DNA of 64,000 bases from Microglena sp. YARC (GCA_022414725.1 CM039462.1:58876195-58940194), one strand, 5' to 3'; shown: positions 52,587 to 62,495, numbered from the stretch's first letter. Program-made: numbers and translations. The notes: generated by a model from the sequence alone, not told the origin.

Positions 52587-52690
52587 CTACAATGTCTTTC
52601 GGATAATCAAATGAATGTGGTATTAAATGGAGTTAGATACAATGTTCTTCGGATAATCAAAGGAATGTGGTATTAAATGGAATCTTCTCT
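52580..52690. repeat. 57-bp direct duplication downstream of the capsid gene
   Basis: GAGTTAG(C/A)TACAATGT then TTTCGGATAATCAAATGAAT and GTGGTATTAAATGGA, present twice with three differences. It starts at the capsid stop codon. Confidence 0.85.
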
Positions 52691-52718
52691 GTTTGGGTCA
52701 TTGCTACACACGCAGAAA

Positions 52719-52952
52719 ATGGCCCGTCCATACAAGAAACATCTTTACATCAACAAAAACGTTGAAATAATTTCAGTAATTCGCGTCAACAAGACAAGCG
52801 ATGTGTGTACAATGTTGTTTAAGAAGAACAATCTAGATAGAAATATGGACATCCATTACAGAGCAAGCAAGTGTATTGTCAAACAAGAGCAAGACGAATC
52901 AAACGCACTTGTGTTTCATTCTCAGGCTACAGTCGGTGGAACAGTAAAATGA
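52719..52952 (+). CDS. Small hypothetical basic protein
   Basis: 77 residues from ATG 52719 (MARPYKKHLYINKNVEIISVIRVNK); another in-frame ATG at 52677 lies in the preceding duplication. Lys-rich, beta-strand-like start. The C-terminus (SQATVGGTVK) is encoded by the dispersed CTACAGTCGGTGGAACAG motif, so the end may not be native. No family recognised. Confidence 0.4.
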   Translation: MARPYKKHLYINKNVEIISVIRVNKTSDVCTMLFKKNNLDRNMDIHYRASKCIVKQEQDESNALVFHSQATVGGTVK

Positions 52953-52992
52953 AAATAAATGTACGACATCGCCGTTAGCAAATTGGCCAACC
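52928..52992. repeat. Dispersed intergenic motif, copy 2
   Basis: CTACAGTCGGTGGAACAGTA, AAATAAATGTACGACATCGC and CGTTAGCAAATTGGC, as at 25634-25715. Followed by CGCTATAAAAGTACGG, a good TATA-type box with no gene behind it on the plus strand. Confidence 0.5.
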
Positions 52993-53154
52993 CCGCTATA
53001 AAAGTACGGAATAAAACTACTAAAAGTTGTCGTCGCATACGGTTCTTCTAAGTTTGACACAGGTGGCAATGGCGAACTTTATGTCCATAACACGGGCAAG
53101 TTCAAGCGACACCTTTTCAATACACCAAAACACCGCCCAGTGGTCGCGGCATCA

Positions 53155-54681
53155 TTAGGTCGCACTCCGGAATAGGGTCAACACGTCATCGACTGCCATT
53201 GCCTGTTGATTGTACTGACTTGTCGTTGCTGGCTGCAACTTTTTTCTCCTGCCGAGTATTTCAACTGCTTTTCCAATAGATGGGAAGACGATGGTGACTC
53301 CGTTGTACGCACTGAACGAGACAGGCTCTCGAGATCCATAGAGAGCAGTGTTGTACTGCGTATCATCGCCAATGACCCAGCTGCTCGTGAACTTGTATAT
53401 GCGAACGACATGCACTAGGAACTCGGGCTCTGGGAGATCCTTCTTCATGTAGTTGCACCGTGAGCAACAGCTTCTGCAGTTGTCAGAAACGTCGTAAGGC
53501 AAAGACGAGTCCAACCTGTCGATTCCAAGGGATGGTGTTCGCCCGCACATGTAGCACTCATTAGCCCACAGAGTAATCAGCTTCTCACGGGGTATGACAG
53601 ACGGTGAATTCTTGGGTCCTTCATGTTCCGACTTCTTAGTGAAGGAGGTTTCTTTGCCCAATCTGGGATTCATGGTGATTTCTCCTTCAGTCGACAACCT
53701 TCTGTACATCGCGATCGCCTTGACTCCACCAATGAACTCGTCTACGTGGAAGTTTATCTTCATCATGTTGCACAGATAGCAGCAAGGGACTGTGTTGCAG
53801 TCAGTGAACTTCACACTAGAGTCGACGCGGTCGAGGCCACACAAGAATATTGTCGAATCATGCGCTCCACAGTAGTGGCATGGCTGCTGAATCTTGTCAA
53901 TGAACGAATCCCGATCCTCCATGCACATGAGATCGTTCAAGTCTGTTGATTTGTTGTTGCTCTTCAGGGTGTGGACGATCATGTCGAAGCGCATCCTGGG
54001 GTCGAGCCTCCTCTTCTCTTGGTACTCTTCTTTCTTTCCAGGATTCGCTTCCATCCACTCATTGTGGATCTCGTTGTTGAGACATCGGAAAGAGTCTGGA
54101 TCTTCGGTCATCTTCTTCTCACGATATACGGAGTAATACTTCTTGCCATTGAAGCATGAGTTACACGTCTGTTTCCAACTTCCCTTCTTGATGTCTGTGC
54201 GGAACTTGAACATGACCTCCTTCCCGCTACCTATATTCAAGCATTCGTCTCCCCGGTCGCACACTGTCGGCATCGGTGGAAGCACAGTCGGCTTGGGCTT
54301 TGAAGCGTTTGCAACAGATGTCTTGCGCTTCTGGCGGCACTGTTTGCACATCATCCATGTTCCCTCAAAGTCGGATGAGGGTTTTGTGAGTCCGCACCCT
54401 TCACCACTCTTGTTCATGCATATTCGCCCGTCCGTATCGAGGGCGTCCGCCGTTCGGCACGATACGCATTTCACACAATACTTCCGATTATCGACGTAGA
54501 AGTCGAACTTGAGTTCCTTCCCGCTACCAATGTTCTTGCACGCGGCTCCGCTGGAACACACGTGCGGCATCCTGGGTGCATTTTCGCACTTCTTGCACAC
54601 GTCCAGATTATTCCGGGACTTGATGGTTGTGAGGCACAAGGAACATGTCACTAGTTTTGTTGGTACAGATTTCACATACAT
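53155..54681 (-). CDS. Zinc-rich protein with two HNH-like modules
   Basis: 508 residues, complete. The N-terminal 210 residues hold many CxxC pairs (CSLC, CKKC, CVKCVSC, CKQC, CNSC) in repeated blocks, two with NIGSGKE(L/V)xF. Then two HNH-like treble-clef modules: CHYCG...LCGLDRVDSS...NTVPCCYLCNMMK (about 272-315) and CYMCGRTPSLGIDRLDSS...NCRSCCSRCNYMK (about 385-425). The CxxCG...xDRxDS...CxxCNxxK pattern is common in giant-virus and phage HNH proteins. Nuclease activity is possible, but the classical His before the Asn is not obvious. A degraded partial copy lies at 55935-56185. Confidence 0.65.
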   Translation of the reverse strand: MYVKSVPTKLVTCSLCLTTIKSRNNLDVCKKCENAPRMPHVCSSGAACKNIGSGKELKFDFYVDNRKYCVKCVSCRTADALDTDGRICMNKSGEGCGLTKPSSDFEGTWMMCKQCRQKRKTSVANASKPKPTVLPPMPTVCDRGDECLNIGSGKEVMFKFRTDIKKGSWKQTCNSCFNGKKYYSVYREKKMTEDPDSFRCLNNEIHNEWMEANPGKKEEYQEKRRLDPRMRFDMIVHTLKSNNKSTDLNDLMCMEDRDSFIDKIQQPCHYCGAHDSTIFLCGLDRVDSSVKFTDCNTVPCCYLCNMMKINFHVDEFIGGVKAIAMYRRLSTEGEITMNPRLGKETSFTKKSEHEGPKNSPSVIPREKLITLWANECYMCGRTPSLGIDRLDSSLPYDVSDNCRSCCSRCNYMKKDLPEPEFLVHVVRIYKFTSSWVIGDDTQYNTALYGSREPVSFSAYNGVTIVFPSIGKAVEILGRRKKLQPATTSQYNQQAMAVDDVLTLFRSAT

Positions 54682-54947
54682 TATCGTAACCCAGTGTACA
54701 AAGAGTGTGTGGGAAAGACGACAACTTTTATCATTTATACTATTTTATTTCTGGATACCGCGGTTTCTGAAAACATTTGAACCGCTTTCTGCTTGAGACC
54801 ATGCGGTTTATTTGAAGGACAGTGCCGTGTGAATGTGGTTGCGTAAGACACAATGCGTCATTAATCGACGACAAGTGTTTCGTGTGCGCCTCAGAATCAG
54901 AGTGTAAAGAATGACATATTATCATCTCGTTTTACTACTGAATCAAG

Positions 54948-55664
54948 ATGGTTTTCATCATCACCGGCTTCAACGACGACCTGGTTCGGCCGATCGACCC
55001 GGATGCCACGGCTTACTCTCGTACAAGCAAGAACGGGGAGACACACGTTGTGTTCCTGGACTTCACCATTCACCGTGTCATGCCTGCCCTGAGCTTGGAG
55101 CCCCGCAACGTGAGCGTGCTGCGTCCCAAGATTCTTCTCCGGGAATACGTTTGGAATGGCCTATCGACGTCCGGTGACGGCAGCTCTGGTGTCGTGGTGC
55201 CTTTGAATTACGACATGTTCGACGTGCGCACTTCCAACCTGGTCAAAGTGCATGGCCTCTCCTCTTCGAAGAGTTTTTCGGCACCGGCGAGCTCCGACGT
55301 GCCTTCCGTGGTCCGCCCCCGCGTTCCGTGGGAGTTCATGCCCTTTGGCCTAAAGTACTGCTTCAACAAGGCTCAGAGCATGGAGGGTTTCAACCAGAGT
55401 AAGATGATCGACCCAAAAACCAAGCATTGGTACCTATCCATTAAGGCGGACGTTGGCATCGACTCCGTCAAGGTCGCGAAGATTGAGGAGAGCCTCGGTG
55501 CGTGCTACCTAGCCATGGTCGAGTTCCCTGGTTTCGGGAGGTTTCCGCCTGACTCTCCCCCAATTGACGTGTTCCGTACAGTTCATTCCCGGTACTGCCG
55601 GGCGATGGGTACTCTGCGCGAGATGCAGGAATGTGTGCAAGGGGGCCCACTGGATGTGAATTAG
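54948..55664 (+). CDS. Paralog of the HNH protein at 56240, apparently without the catalytic HNH residues
   Basis: 238 residues from ATG 54948 (MVFIITGFNDD). Start and leader (AATCAAGATGGTTTTC) match the HNH gene at 56240. At residues 84-100 it has PLNYDMFDVRTSNLVKV where that gene has DHINRIPLDNRRKDLRV: the DH pair is absent but N, D, R and L are kept. The C-terminus, GRFPPDSPPIDVFRTVHSRYC and TLREMQEC, recurs in a fragment at 57185-57300. It may be a catalytically dead derivative, for example DNA-binding only (inference). Frame intact. Confidence 0.55.
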   Translation: MVFIITGFNDDLVRPIDPDATAYSRTSKNGETHVVFLDFTIHRVMPALSLEPRNVSVLRPKILLREYVWNGLSTSGDGSSGVVVPLNYDMFDVRTSNLVKVHGLSSSKSFSAPASSDVPSVVRPRVPWEFMPFGLKYCFNKAQSMEGFNQSKMIDPKTKHWYLSIKADVGIDSVKVAKIEESLGACYLAMVEFPGFGRFPPDSPPIDVFRTVHSRYCRAMGTLREMQECVQGGPLDVN

Positions 55665-55689
55665 CATCATAGCTACATTGTTCTAATGA

Positions 55690-55900
55690 TCATCAATGGA
55701 ATGGAGCAGAATCGCGATTCCACTGTGCTGAAATCTTTGGCTATCGAGTCGATTTCGTGTTATTTTTGACCAAAAGTGTAATAGGTGTTCCTGCCTCCCG
55801 GTGGATTTTGACTGGTTTCGGAGCCTTGTATGGTCGGAATCGCAATTCCACGGTGAGCTAAATCTCTGGCTTGCGAGTAGGGCTCTAACTTCTTCTTTGA
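55690..55900. mobile_element. Two degenerate ATGGGCG-family repeat copies
   Basis: 55781-55880 has AGGTGTTCCTGCCTCCCGG, TGACTGGTTTCGG, GGAATCGCAATTCC; 55690-55775 has GGAATGGAGCAGAATCGCGA, TTCCACTGTGCTGAAATC. Both are diverged copies of the MITE body; followed at 55908 by ATTTGAGAACAAC, a promoter-like motif without a start codon. Confidence 0.5.
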
Positions 55901-55934
55901 AAACTCAATTATTTGAGAACAACGGTACGGCGTA

Positions 55935-56185
55935 ATACTTCTTGTCATTAAAGCAAGTGTTCCCTCGAAGTCGTCAGATGTTTGGTTTAGGGTTAGGGTT
56001 TCCGAACCCTTCACCACTCTTGTTCATGCATGTTCGCCCGTCCGACAAGGGCATCCGCCGTTCGGCTCGATACGCATTCGACCACTTGAGTTCTTTCCCG
56101 CTACCGATGTTCTTGCACGCGGCTCTGCTTAAGGCATACCGCGTGTCTGTTCGATGTTCTTGCACACGTCCAGAATTCCGTGAAT
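55935..56185 (-). pseudogene. Degraded partial copy of the zinc-rich HNH gene
   Basis: Minus-strand pieces RAACKNIGSGKELKW and CMNKSGEGF match AACKNIGSGKELKF and CMNKSGEGC of 53155-54681; near 55940 GTAATACTTCTTGTCATTAA matches its GKKYYS region. Pieces are shortened and out of frame. A TTTAGGGTTAGGGTTT string interrupts it at 55985-56000. Confidence 0.65.
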
Positions 56186-56239
56186 AAGAGTATAAATATT
56201 ATCGTCATTTCTCATTGTGGATTGGATTATTTAATCAAG

Positions 56240-57037
56240 ATGGTTTTCCTCATCACCGGTGATTTTAGACATGGTCGCATGTTCGGTGTCCATTTACACT
56301 ACTCGTATTCAGGAGAAACTTTCGCCGCGCTTTCTGTTCGCAAGGGTGAGGAGAGCAAGACATTCATGGTTTTGATGGACGGTTACAACCCAGCTGTCTT
56401 AGGGAACGAGCTCACAATATCCACCAATGGATACGCTAAATGCAATGTTGGGCACATTCACGCGATGATCCACGACGCCGGGGGGGTGACAGTGGACCAC
56501 ATCAACCGCATCCCTTTGGACAACCGTCGCAAGGACCTTCGCGTATCAACCACCATGAGCGTGCATAACGGCAACCGCATGTCGCCTGTAGACATAGCCC
56601 CCCCTGAGGAGCTGAAGCCATACTTCGACGAGATGCCAGCGTTCCTTAGATGGGACCTCAACTATCTCCGATTTGTAAGCGACAAGTACAACATCAACGG
56701 TACGATAAGCAAGAAAGTCAGCATAGTGAACAAGTTTCGAGATGCCGCAGTGAAGGTGAAGAATGCGATGATCGAAGACACTGAGTACTCACGACACATT
56801 GCAACTCGGATCCGGTTGCGAGACGATTACATTCAGATCAACAAGCTGGTACACAGTGTGTACCCTGAGCACTTTGACATGTACGACGACAGCGCCGACA
56901 AGGTGTACCGGTGCACTCCCGAGTTCATCGACCAATGCCTTTCGAAGTTACAGGCGGTAAAGGAAGGCGACGTCATGTACTCCACCGGTCGGTCGCACGG
57001 GCTCTTAGCGCCACTTATCGCCATGACGAGTCCTTGA
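56240..57037 (+). CDS. HNH endonuclease-like protein
   Basis: 265 residues from ATG 56240 (MVFLITGDFRHG), chosen because the leader and start match the paralog at 54948. Residues 82-112 carry VTVDHINRIPLDNRRKDLRVSTTMSVHNGN, the HNH motif of homing-type endonucleases (DHIN...DNRxxxLR...N), preceded by a strand-rich segment (GYAKCNVGHIHAMIHDAGG). The remaining 150 residues are helical. Such enzymes cut DNA with a metal ion bound by the His and Asn. It may be a selfish nuclease or a regulator. No intron or intein host is visible. Confidence 0.65.
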   Translation: MVFLITGDFRHGRMFGVHLHYSYSGETFAALSVRKGEESKTFMVLMDGYNPAVLGNELTISTNGYAKCNVGHIHAMIHDAGGVTVDHINRIPLDNRRKDLRVSTTMSVHNGNRMSPVDIAPPEELKPYFDEMPAFLRWDLNYLRFVSDKYNINGTISKKVSIVNKFRDAAVKVKNAMIEDTEYSRHIATRIRLRDDYIQINKLVHSVYPEHFDMYDDSADKVYRCTPEFIDQCLSKLQAVKEGDVMYSTGRSHGLLAPLIAMTSP

Positions 57038-57169
57038 GGGTGTGTTACATGACTCGCGGAAATGAAAGGGAAATCGTGTTTGACCTGGATTTCCACGATT
57101 TTTTTTCCATGCTTGTCGCGCGGTGGACGTAGATTATAGGAGACCCATCATCCTTGTGGGCGATTGTCT

Positions 57170-57310
57170 GGACGCACCTGCTCAAGTCGGGATGTTTCCA
57201 CCTGACTCTCACCCGATGGATGTGTTCCGTACTGTTCATTCCCGGTACTGCGAGGCGATGCGTACTCTGCGCGAGATGCAGGAATGTTGCAAAGTCGGAT
57301 GTGCGATTCG
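57170..57310 (+). pseudogene. Fragment homologous to the C-terminus of the gene at 54948
   Basis: Reads VGMFPPDSHPMDVFRTVHSR and CEAMRTLREMQECCK, the counterpart of GRFPPDSPPIDVFRTVHSR and TLREMQEC at the end of 54948-55664. It is in a different frame from the preceding HNH gene. Confidence 0.6.
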
Positions 57311-57355
57311 CAAAAAAAAGAATCGCCCCCAATGATATACTCGCAACATAACACA

Positions 57356-58549
57356 ATGCCGACCATTTCTCTAGCGTCCCTTAAGCATATGGCCACCCAT
57401 AACAATGTTGAACCACTACATAGTGCTACCACCAAGGTGGTAAGTGCTCCCAAAGAAGGTTCTCATGAGGAGAAGGCGAGTGCTCATGAAGAAGGTTCGT
57501 CTAGGAAAGAGGAGGCGAGTGCTTCTATAGAAGATCCGTCTTCTCCGGATGAGGCTGGGGGGAGTATTGAAGAATGTTCTCCGGAGGGGGAGGCGGGTGC
57601 TCCGGAAGAAGGAGCGTCTCAGGAGGAGGAGGCGAGTGCTACTGAGGAGAAGGCAAGTGTTCTTGAAGAAGGAGCGTCTCAGGAGGAGGCGGGTGCTGCT
57701 GAGGAGAAAGCAAGTGTTCTTGAAGAAGGTTCTCCGGAGAAGGAGGAGGCGGGTGCTACCGAGGAGAAGGCGGGTGATACTAAGGAGAAGGCGAGTGTTC
57801 CTGAAGAAGGTTCTCCGGAGAAGGAGGAGGCGGGTGCTACTGAGGAGAAGGCGGGTGATACTAAGGAGAAGGCGAGTGTTCCTGAAGAAGGTTCTCCGGA
57901 GCAGGAGGAGGCGGGTGCTACTGAGGGAAATGCGGGTGCTCCGGAAGAAGGTTCTCCTGAGCAGGAGGAGGCGGGTGCTACTGAGGAGAAGGCAAGTGTT
58001 CTTGAAGAAGGTTCTCCGGAGCATGAGGAGGCGGGTGCTGCTGAGGAGAAGGCAAGTGTTCATGAAGAAGGTTCTCCGGAGCAGGAGGAGGCGGGTGCTG
58101 CTGAGGAGAAGGCGAGTGTTCCTGAAGAAGGTTCTCCGGAGCAGGAGGCTGTGAGTGACGACACCACCTTTGCGGATTCGCGAGCAAATGGTGGTGGTGG
58201 ACGTGGACGAGGGCGTGGTCGCATTCCGCGAATTTCTGCGCCCCCTCGTCCTCTTCCTGACCGCATCATGTCTTTGCGCGCCGCCCATCGTCACCCAACA
58301 AGAGACGTTCCTGAGACGTTTCCACCACCATCGGCTACCAATAATTATACTAGTACATATAGTACACCCCCGTTTATCGGTACCAAATCTCCATTTGCGA
58401 GCGCACCCTCGCATATCTTTGATCAGATCTGTGCTTCGCCCCCGATTATTATTGTCAATGGGAACAGTCGGCGCTTGATTTCGAGTTCCTTCCGCCCTTG
58501 CTCCGTCAGGTTTGGTGCAGGCGGCGTAGGTCGCCGTGCCGCTCCTTGA
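57356..58549 (+). CDS. Acidic tandem-repeat protein with RGRGRGR segment
   Basis: 397 residues from ATG 57356 (MPTISLASLKHM). Residues 30-265 are some twelve units of EEAGA(T/A)EEKASVLEEGSPEQ, strongly acidic and surely disordered. Then a GGGGRGRGRGR motif (nucleic-acid-binding type), a Pro/Ser-rich segment and a hydrophobic-basic C-terminus (IIIVNGNSRRL, VRFGAGGVGRR). Recent expansion is suggested by near-identical 60-84 base units. The upstream in-frame start at 57284 lies in the fragment of the preceding duplication. Role unknown. Confidence 0.55.
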   Translation: MPTISLASLKHMATHNNVEPLHSATTKVVSAPKEGSHEEKASAHEEGSSRKEEASASIEDPSSPDEAGGSIEECSPEGEAGAPEEGASQEEEASATEEKASVLEEGASQEEAGAAEEKASVLEEGSPEKEEAGATEEKAGDTKEKASVPEEGSPEKEEAGATEEKAGDTKEKASVPEEGSPEQEEAGATEGNAGAPEEGSPEQEEAGATEEKASVLEEGSPEHEEAGAAEEKASVHEEGSPEQEEAGAAEEKASVPEEGSPEQEAVSDDTTFADSRANGGGGRGRGRGRIPRISAPPRPLPDRIMSLRAAHRHPTRDVPETFPPPSATNNYTSTYSTPPFIGTKSPFASAPSHIFDQICASPPIIIVNGNSRRLISSSFRPCSVRFGAGGVGRRAAP

Positions 58550-58600
58550 AAATTGTTTTAAGTGTTTGTGGATTTCCCTAAATGATTCTTGCAATACTTA

Positions 58601-58620
58601 ATTTAAGAACAAATGTAAGT
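58601..58620 (+). promoter_or_regulatory. Candidate viral promoter motif of the long fibre-like gene
   Basis: ATTTAAGAACAAATGTAAGT, 15 bases between AAGAACAA and the ATG at 58628; the AACAAATGTAAG part is identical to that of the SLATT-like gene. Confidence 0.5.
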
Positions 58621-58627
58621 GGTACAG

Positions 58628-61600
58628 ATGATTCAATTATCGGATACATCATCAATTCATTATGGCGGTGCTAGTATGTCAAATATCGTGACACCTTCGT
58701 ATCCCTACATACCAATATTTGAATCCGCAAAGCCGTACATACCAGGCATCCTCGCGAAGTCAGGCTCTTCGGGGTCCCCGACCATCTCCTTTTCCAACGC
58801 TCTGGACACAGGTCTGTTCAATCCAGTGGCTAGAACACTATGTGTGGTCGCAGGAGGGACGGAGATAGTGCGTGTGTCAGACACAATAGTATCATTGTTG
58901 GGGGATCTCGTGGTGTCATCGAACATAGTCCCTATGACGAACGCGACGCAGTACCTCGGGACATCGACCATGCACTTCAAAGAGGCGTGGATCGACGAGC
59001 TCCACATCTCGTCGAACACTCTCTACATCGGGGACACACAGGTGCTTTGCGCTGATAATGATGCCGTGTCCATCCGCGCTGACCCGGGGCAAGGCATCAC
59101 GCTAACGACCACCGGCGATGGGGAGACATCACTGGTGTCCGCCAAGGGAGTCAATGTAGTGTCGGAAGGGGGTGTCACGATGCGTGTATCAGGACCTATA
59201 GGGAGAGTTAACATCCAGTCTAGCGGAGCAGGTGGCACCGTGAATTTGGGAGCGGAAAGGGAAATTGTGATGACAGCACCTATTACTACTATATCAAGTA
59301 ACATGATCGTAAAAGGTGACCTGACTGTAGAAGGCACAAAATTAACGGTGAACACGCAGACAGTGACGGTTGAGGACAATATAATTGTACTTAACTCAGG
59401 TGAGATAGGATCAGGTGTCTCGAAGGGTGAGGCAGGATTTTCTATAGATAGGGGAGATGCTCCCGAATATCAGCTTCTTTTTAGGGAGTCTGACAACGCG
59501 TTCGTAATAGGTCCGCTAGGCTCCCTGACACCCATAGCGACCGAGACATTTGCACGACACGCAAACAATATATCCAGTGGAACATTAGCGGTTGCTAGAG
59601 GAGGAACGGGTGTCTCCGTCAGTACCGGAACAGGGAGTGTTGTTTTGAGTATTTCTCCAACGTTTACAGGAACAACTAACTTTGCATCTCTTTCAACTTC
59701 TGGGCCTTCGACGATCAATGGTAACATGACCTTCGGAACCGGAGTCAATCTATTTGTAAACCCTAACGATTCCGTGACTGCTCCAGGGTACTCTTGGGAT
59801 ACTGATGCAAATACGGGAATGTATCGTGTTGCGGCAGATTCAATAGGGTTTACTGTAGGCGGGGTCAATAAAGCTACTATAAACAACACTGGGATAGTGG
59901 GTAGCGGAGCTAATATAACCAGTTTAAATGCTGCCAACATATCCAGTGGAACATTAGCGGTTGTAAGAGGAGGAACGGGGGTCTCCGTCAGTACCGGAAC
60001 GGGGGGAAACGTGCTCAGCGATAATGCTATGATGAGCAACTTGACGACCATAGGAGGAATGATCAGCGGTAACGGTAGTGGACTTACCGCATTGAACGCA
60101 AACAACATATCCAGTGGAACATTAGCGGTTGTAAGAGGAGGAACGGGGGTCTCCGTCAGTACCGGAACAGGGAGTGTTGTTTTGAGTATTTCTCCAACGT
60201 TTACAGGAACAACTAACTTTGCATCTCTTTCAACTTCTGGGCCTTCGACGATCAATGGTAACATGACCTTCGGAACCGGAGTCAATCTATTTGTAAACCC
60301 TAACGACTCCGTGACTGCTCCAGGGTACTCTTGGGATACTGATGCAAATACGGGAATGTATCGTGTTGCGGTAGATTCAATAGGGTTTGCTGTAGGTGGG
60401 GTCAATAAAGCTACTATAAACAACACTGGGATAGTGGGTAGCGGAGCTAATATAACCAGTTTAAATGCTGCCAACATATTCAGTGGAACATTAGCGGTTG
60501 TAAGAGGAGGAACGGGTGTCTCCGTCAGTACCGGAACAGGGAGTGTTGTTTTGAGTATTTCTCCAACGTTTACAGGAATAACTAACTTTGCATCTCTTTC
60601 AACTTCTGGGACTTCGACGATCAATGGTAACATGACCTTCGGAACCGGAGTCAATCTATTTGTAAACCCTAACGATTCCGTGACTGCTCCAGGGTACTCT
60701 TGGGATACTGATGCAAACACGGGAATGTATCGTGTTGCGGCAGATTCAATAGGGTTTACTGTAGGCGGGGTCAATAAAGCTACTATAAACAACACTGGGA
60801 TAGTGGGTAGCGGAGCTAATATAACCAGTTTAAATGCTGCCAACATATCCAGTGGAACATTAGCGGTTGCTAGAGGAGGCACCGGAGTCAGTACAGGCTT
60901 AGGTGCCTTGAACGCAAACAATATATCCAGTGGAACATTAGCGGTTGCTAGAGGAGGAACCGGAGTCAGTACTGGCTTAGGTGCCTTGAACGCAAACAAT
61001 ATATCCAGTGGAACATTAGCGATTGCTAGAGGAGGCACGGGAGTCAGTACGGGCTTAAGTGCCCTGAACGCAAACAATATATCCAGTGGAACATTACCTG
61101 TTGTTAGAGGAGGAACGGGGGTCTCCGCCAGTACCGGAACAGGGAGTGTTGTTTTGAGTATAAATAATTTCTCCAACGTTTACAGGAACAACTAACTTTG
61201 CATCTCTTACAACTTCTGGGCCTTCGACGATCAATGGAACCGTAGCTGTCACCGGTTACTTGAAACCCAAGACAATATCGTTTGATGCTTATGGAAACGG
61301 ATATGATGGATTGAATTCCGACGGATATATCACTCAAGAAGTTGTCCATATCACAAGTTTGCCTTACAGTGGCTACTTTGCAATCACGAACGGATGGGGT
61401 GGTTACCAAAACTATTGCGGTCTTACGTGGAACACGTGGAATAATGGAAACAATAGCTACCAAAGATATGACAATACCAAACTGGGATGGGCTATGATAA
61501 ACAGCGGATTTAATTTGGAATTTTATTGTTTGGGCGATGGATTCACCGGCTCCATCCCTGCAGGTGCACGTAAGAAGCCTTTAGAAATTACCCCCAATGG

Positions 61601-62495
61601 GATCACCGTAGAAGGCATGATCAACGGTAATGGTAGCGGACTTACCGCATTGAACGCAAACAACACATCCAGTGGAACATTAGCTGTTGTTAGAGGTGGA
61701 ACGGGTGTTGTAACAAGCACCGGGACGGGAAGCGTTGTGTTGAGCGCCAGTCCTACCCTAACTGGAGTGGTTGTGCTCCCTTCTACTATCGTCAAGGGCG
61801 ACGTCACGTTTGACACTGGAGTAAATCTTTTCGTGAACGGGGCCGACACAGCGGCTTCCCCAGGGTACTCTTGGACCGGAGACGCTAACACTGGAATTTA
61901 CAAGGTAGCAAATGACTCTATAGGATTCTCTTGTGGAGGGGTTAATCGGTGCACTATCAACTCCTCTGGAATCAGTGGAGTAGGAACTAACCTGACCAGT
62001 TTGAACGCTGCCAACGTATCCAGTGGAACATTTAATCAGGCTCGTATCCCTGCTCTCGACGCATCACAAATCACTACAGGTACATTTGATGCAGCACGCA
62101 TCCCTTCATCATCATCATCATACGACTTCTCGAGTGCACACGATTATTTTATTAACACCACCTTCACAAATTGGATTTTAACTAATGCGATAAATAATAC
62201 TATTGTGTCTCATGTTGCTAATTCAACAAATTTCACTATAAAGCAGGCTGGTTTGTACACATTTGCATTAAAAAAACTAATTACATGGGCACACCTTGAT
62301 ACACATGAGTTCCGTCTCGGCATATCGAGTACCAATTATTCTTCCCAAATGAGAGCATCATCAATTGCATACGGGTTACAACCAAGTATTACGTTGTACA
62401 TAAATGCGAATGATGTGATCACTACACAATTACGGTTCCCTGGGGGGGCAGGGTATGTGTACGGACCATCTGAGTTACAAATATTTAAGCACTAA
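58628..62495 (+). pseudogene. Long fibre-like virion protein with SSGTLAVARGGTGVS repeats, frameshifted by a 7-base insertion
   Basis: ATG 58628 (MIQLSDTSSIHYGG) to about 61160 (about 845 residues), then the frame changes. N-terminus resembles the RCC1 gene at 25570 (ISFSNALDTGLFNPVARTLCVVAGG). Then beta-rich sequence, and eight or more NNISSGTLAVARGGTGVS boxes, typical of phage and giant-virus tail fibres, inside three large nearly identical blocks of about 190 residues (SPTFTGTTNFASLSTSG, SVTAPGYSWDTDANTGMYRV). At 61160 GAGTAT is followed by AAATAAT before TTCTCC; other copies lack these 7 bases. After it the next frame continues to 62495 with more boxes and a jelly-roll-like end (NFTIKQAGLYTFALKK, DVITTQLRFPGGAGY), as in C1q/TNF-like heads. 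Likely a receptor-binding fibre. Confidence 0.75.

Noticed and set aside
55985..56000. True telomere
   Set aside because: Only two to three TTTAGGG-like units, inside a degraded gene copy.
57416..58594. 392-codon minus-strand frame rich in RRTFF and SSTRLLL
   Set aside because: Antisense of the acidic repeat gene; the plus-strand reading has a normal start and a non-repeat C-terminus.
59470..61176. 568-codon minus-strand frame with PVPVLTETPVPPLTTANVPL repeats
   Set aside because: Antisense shadow of the fibre gene repeats.
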